From: an uncultured Nocardioides sp.
Lineage (GTDB): Bacteria > Actinomycetota > Actinomycetes > Propionibacteriales > Nocardioidaceae
Direction of reading: 5' to 3'
Length of the DNA stretch: 54,188 bases
Assembly (NCBI RefSeq): GCF_946885725.1
Contig: NZ_CAMPGZ010000002.1
Coordinates: forward strand, 1-54,188
A model generated the notes under the pieces. It worked only from the letters and a program-made list of their open reading frames with translations, was not told the DNA's origin and made no database searches. Below are positions 53,038-54,188 of the stretch, piece by piece. The translations under genes and the position numbers were made by a program. How positions within the stretch are numbered: position 1 is the stretch's first letter; the number at the start of each line of letters is the position of its first letter.

Positions 53038-53251
53038 CCACGCGCTCCCTGCATGTGCTGACCCCGTTGAAGCTCGAGGGTTGGCCGAGCCACCGGCTCG
53101 AGCCGTCGGCGAGAACGAGACGCTCGTCCGCCACCACGCCCGGCTCGCGGCGTACGGCGTGTGGGCGCTCGGCAGGCCGATCTGGCGGCGCTTCGCGGTC
53201 ACGGAGCGCACCATCACGGTCGACGCGCTCAAGGCGTCGTTCGAGGGCTGA
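53034..53251 (+). pseudogene. Small gene coupled to the gvp gene, apparently frameshifted
   Basis: A GTG at 53034 overlaps the gvp stop (GTGA). Its frame has strong third-position GC to about 53102 ([20 protein letters not shown]), then loses it, while the frame one base back becomes fully GC-biased through to TGA at 53251 (GENETLVRHHARLAAYGVWA and on to ALKASFEG). A missing base near 53102 would join them into about 72 residues. It could be a frameshifted gene, a sequencing error or a -1 frameshift. Family not recognised. Confidence 0.45.
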
Positions 53252-53305
53252 CCCGGGCTCGGCCCTCGCGTCGCCCGGTCCTCGCCTCACCGGGGCCCTG
53301 ACGGC

Positions 53306-53311
53306 TAGTTT
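53306..53311 (+). promoter_or_regulatory. -10 element, leaderless methyltransferase gene
   Basis: TAGTTT, 6 nt before the GTG at 53318. Confidence 0.5.
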
Positions 53312-53317
53312 CCGTAG

Positions 53318-54097
53318 GTGCGAGACAGCGACCGGACTCGGCAGGCCTACTCGTTCGGCGCGGCCGCCGGTGCCTACGCGGAGCACCGACCCGACTATCC
53401 GGCAGCCGCTGTGCGCTGGGCGCTCGAGGAGGCACCCGGCCCGCGCGTCCTCGACCTCGGCGCCGGGACCGGCAAGCTCACCGCCGTCCTGCGCGACGTC
53501 GGCGTCGAGACGACAGCGATCGAGCCCGATCACGCGATGCTGGCCGAGATGCGCCGTGCCGTCCCGGGCGTCCGCGCGCTGACCGGCGCCGCCGAGTCGA
53601 TCCCGCTGCCGGACGCATCCGTCGACGCCGTCGTGGCCGGCAACGCCATGCACTGGTTCGACCTGGAGGGTGCGGGACCCGAGATCTCCCGGGTCCTGGT
53701 GCCTGGTGGTGTGCTCGCCGGTCTGTGGAACGTCGTCGACGACCGCATCCCCTGGGTCGCGGAGCTGACGCGCGTCTGCGGTCCCGAGGCCATCGGTCCG
53801 CGCGACACGCCCGCCGGATGGCGGGGAGAGGCGGCTGCCCTGGACCTGGGCCGGTTCGGCTCCCCGACGCAGGCTGAGTTCCCGCACCGGCATGGTCGTA
53901 CCAGCGACTCGCTCGTCGCCGCCTTGGCGACCCGGGCGGGCATGCTGGTGATGCCGGAAGAGAAGCGTGCGACACGGCTCGAGGAGATCCGAGCCTTCCT
54001 CGCCAGCCGTCCGGAGACCGCCGTCGGCGAGTTCGACGTACCTCTGGTGACCTGCGTGCTGCGAGTCATCGGGCGGCGCCCGCCACGGCGTTTGTGA
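53318..54097 (+). CDS. Class I SAM-dependent methyltransferase
   Basis: A 259-aa enzyme with the SAM-binding glycine-rich motif VLDLGAGTGKLTAVLRDVG, motif II (TAIEPDHAMLAEM), and motif III (VDAVVAGNAMHWFD). The closest general type is the UbiE/methyltransferase-11 group; the substrate is unknown. The C-terminal end of the family is complete (VLRVIGRRPP). The GTG lies 6 nt after TAGTTT. Confidence 0.9.
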   Translation: MRDSDRTRQAYSFGAAAGAYAEHRPDYPAAAVRWALEEAPGPRVLDLGAGTGKLTAVLRDVGVETTAIEPDHAMLAEMRRAVPGVRALTGAAESIPLPDASVDAVVAGNAMHWFDLEGAGPEISRVLVPGGVLAGLWNVVDDRIPWVAELTRVCGPEAIGPRDTPAGWRGEAAALDLGRFGSPTQAEFPHRHGRTSDSLVAALATRAGMLVMPEEKRATRLEEIRAFLASRPETAVGEFDVPLVTCVLRVIGRRPPRRL

Positions 54098-54126
54098 ACG
54101 CGCCTGCAGAGCTGCTCCCGCGCACG

Positions 54127-54183
54127 CGACAACCTTCGGCTGCATCCGGCACCTCAGCTGCGCATCCGGAAGACGGGTTGTCG
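54127..54183. terminator. Inverted repeat after the methyltransferase gene
   Basis: CGACAACC (54127-54134) pairs perfectly with GGTTGTCG (54176-54183), with two direct copies of GCATCCGG (54142-54149, 54162-54169) between them. Likely the transcript end; the arms are only 8 bp and the window ends 5 bp later. Confidence 0.4.
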
Positions 54184-54188
54184 GGTGA

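Overview
The window reads as chromosomal DNA of a high-GC actinobacterium, most probably a Nocardioides-like member of the Nocardioidaceae (inference from gene content, GC-saturated third codon positions, many GTG starts, and the glgC/GlgM-type glycogen genes). It looks like core and near-core chromosome: no tRNA, rRNA, CRISPR array, insertion sequence, integrase or phage module was found. About 50 protein genes are packed tightly on both strands, many joined by 4-bp ATGA/GTGA overlaps. A recurrent feature is a TANNNT -10 hexamer 6-8 nt before an ATG or GTG, the signature of leaderless transcripts; it was used to choose several starts.

Layout. 0.1-3.6 kb (-): a two-gene heterodimeric ABC exporter. 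3.8-7.9 kb: a PspC-domain membrane cluster, divergent from a PspC-type sensor kinase and LuxR-type response regulator, likely one envelope-stress unit. 7.9-11.1 kb: a NYN/LOTUS RNase-like gene, then two acyl-CoA dehydrogenase subunits behind a site matching the KstR steroid-repressor consensus. 11.2-21.1 kb: zwf, an APC permease, an M15 peptidase-like protein, pcrA, a MerR/beta-clamp fusion regulator coupled to an MFS pump, and an M23 endopeptidase. 21.4-27.5 kb: a stand-alone B12-binding subunit, a WYL regulator divergent from a DrrAB-type ABC exporter, a secreted CocE-type hydrolase and an epoxide-hydrolase-like enzyme. 27.6-29.7 kb: sucCD with a possible leaderless leader peptide. 30-39.3 kb: sirtuin, membrane protein, PIMT-like methyltransferase, DUF2277, secreted beta-propeller, enoyl-reductase-like protein, lytic transglycosylase, EamA transporter and a Ser/Thr kinase fused to a BRCT domain. 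39.3-45.8 kb: glgC and the GlgM-type synthase gene separated by a second heterodimeric ABC exporter paralogous to the first. 45.8-54.1 kb: small hypotheticals, a phosphodiesterase-like lipoprotein, DUF664, a P450, SRPBCC, a GNAT-GAF-histidine-kinase-ATPase fusion, an orphan gas-vesicle GvpA/J-like protein with a coupled, apparently frameshifted small gene, and a methyltransferase.

Most interesting items: a 64-nt palindromic repeat (two close copies plus a third whose outer stem changes compensatorily) placed after gene 3' ends; two paralogous ABC exporters in which one NBD has lost nearly every ATP-binding motif while its partner has lost only the signature; the kinase-BRCT, GNAT-GAF-ATPase and MerR-clamp fusions; the KstR-like operator; and the orphan Gvp gene. 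All functional calls come from reading translated sequence by eye; no database search was run.
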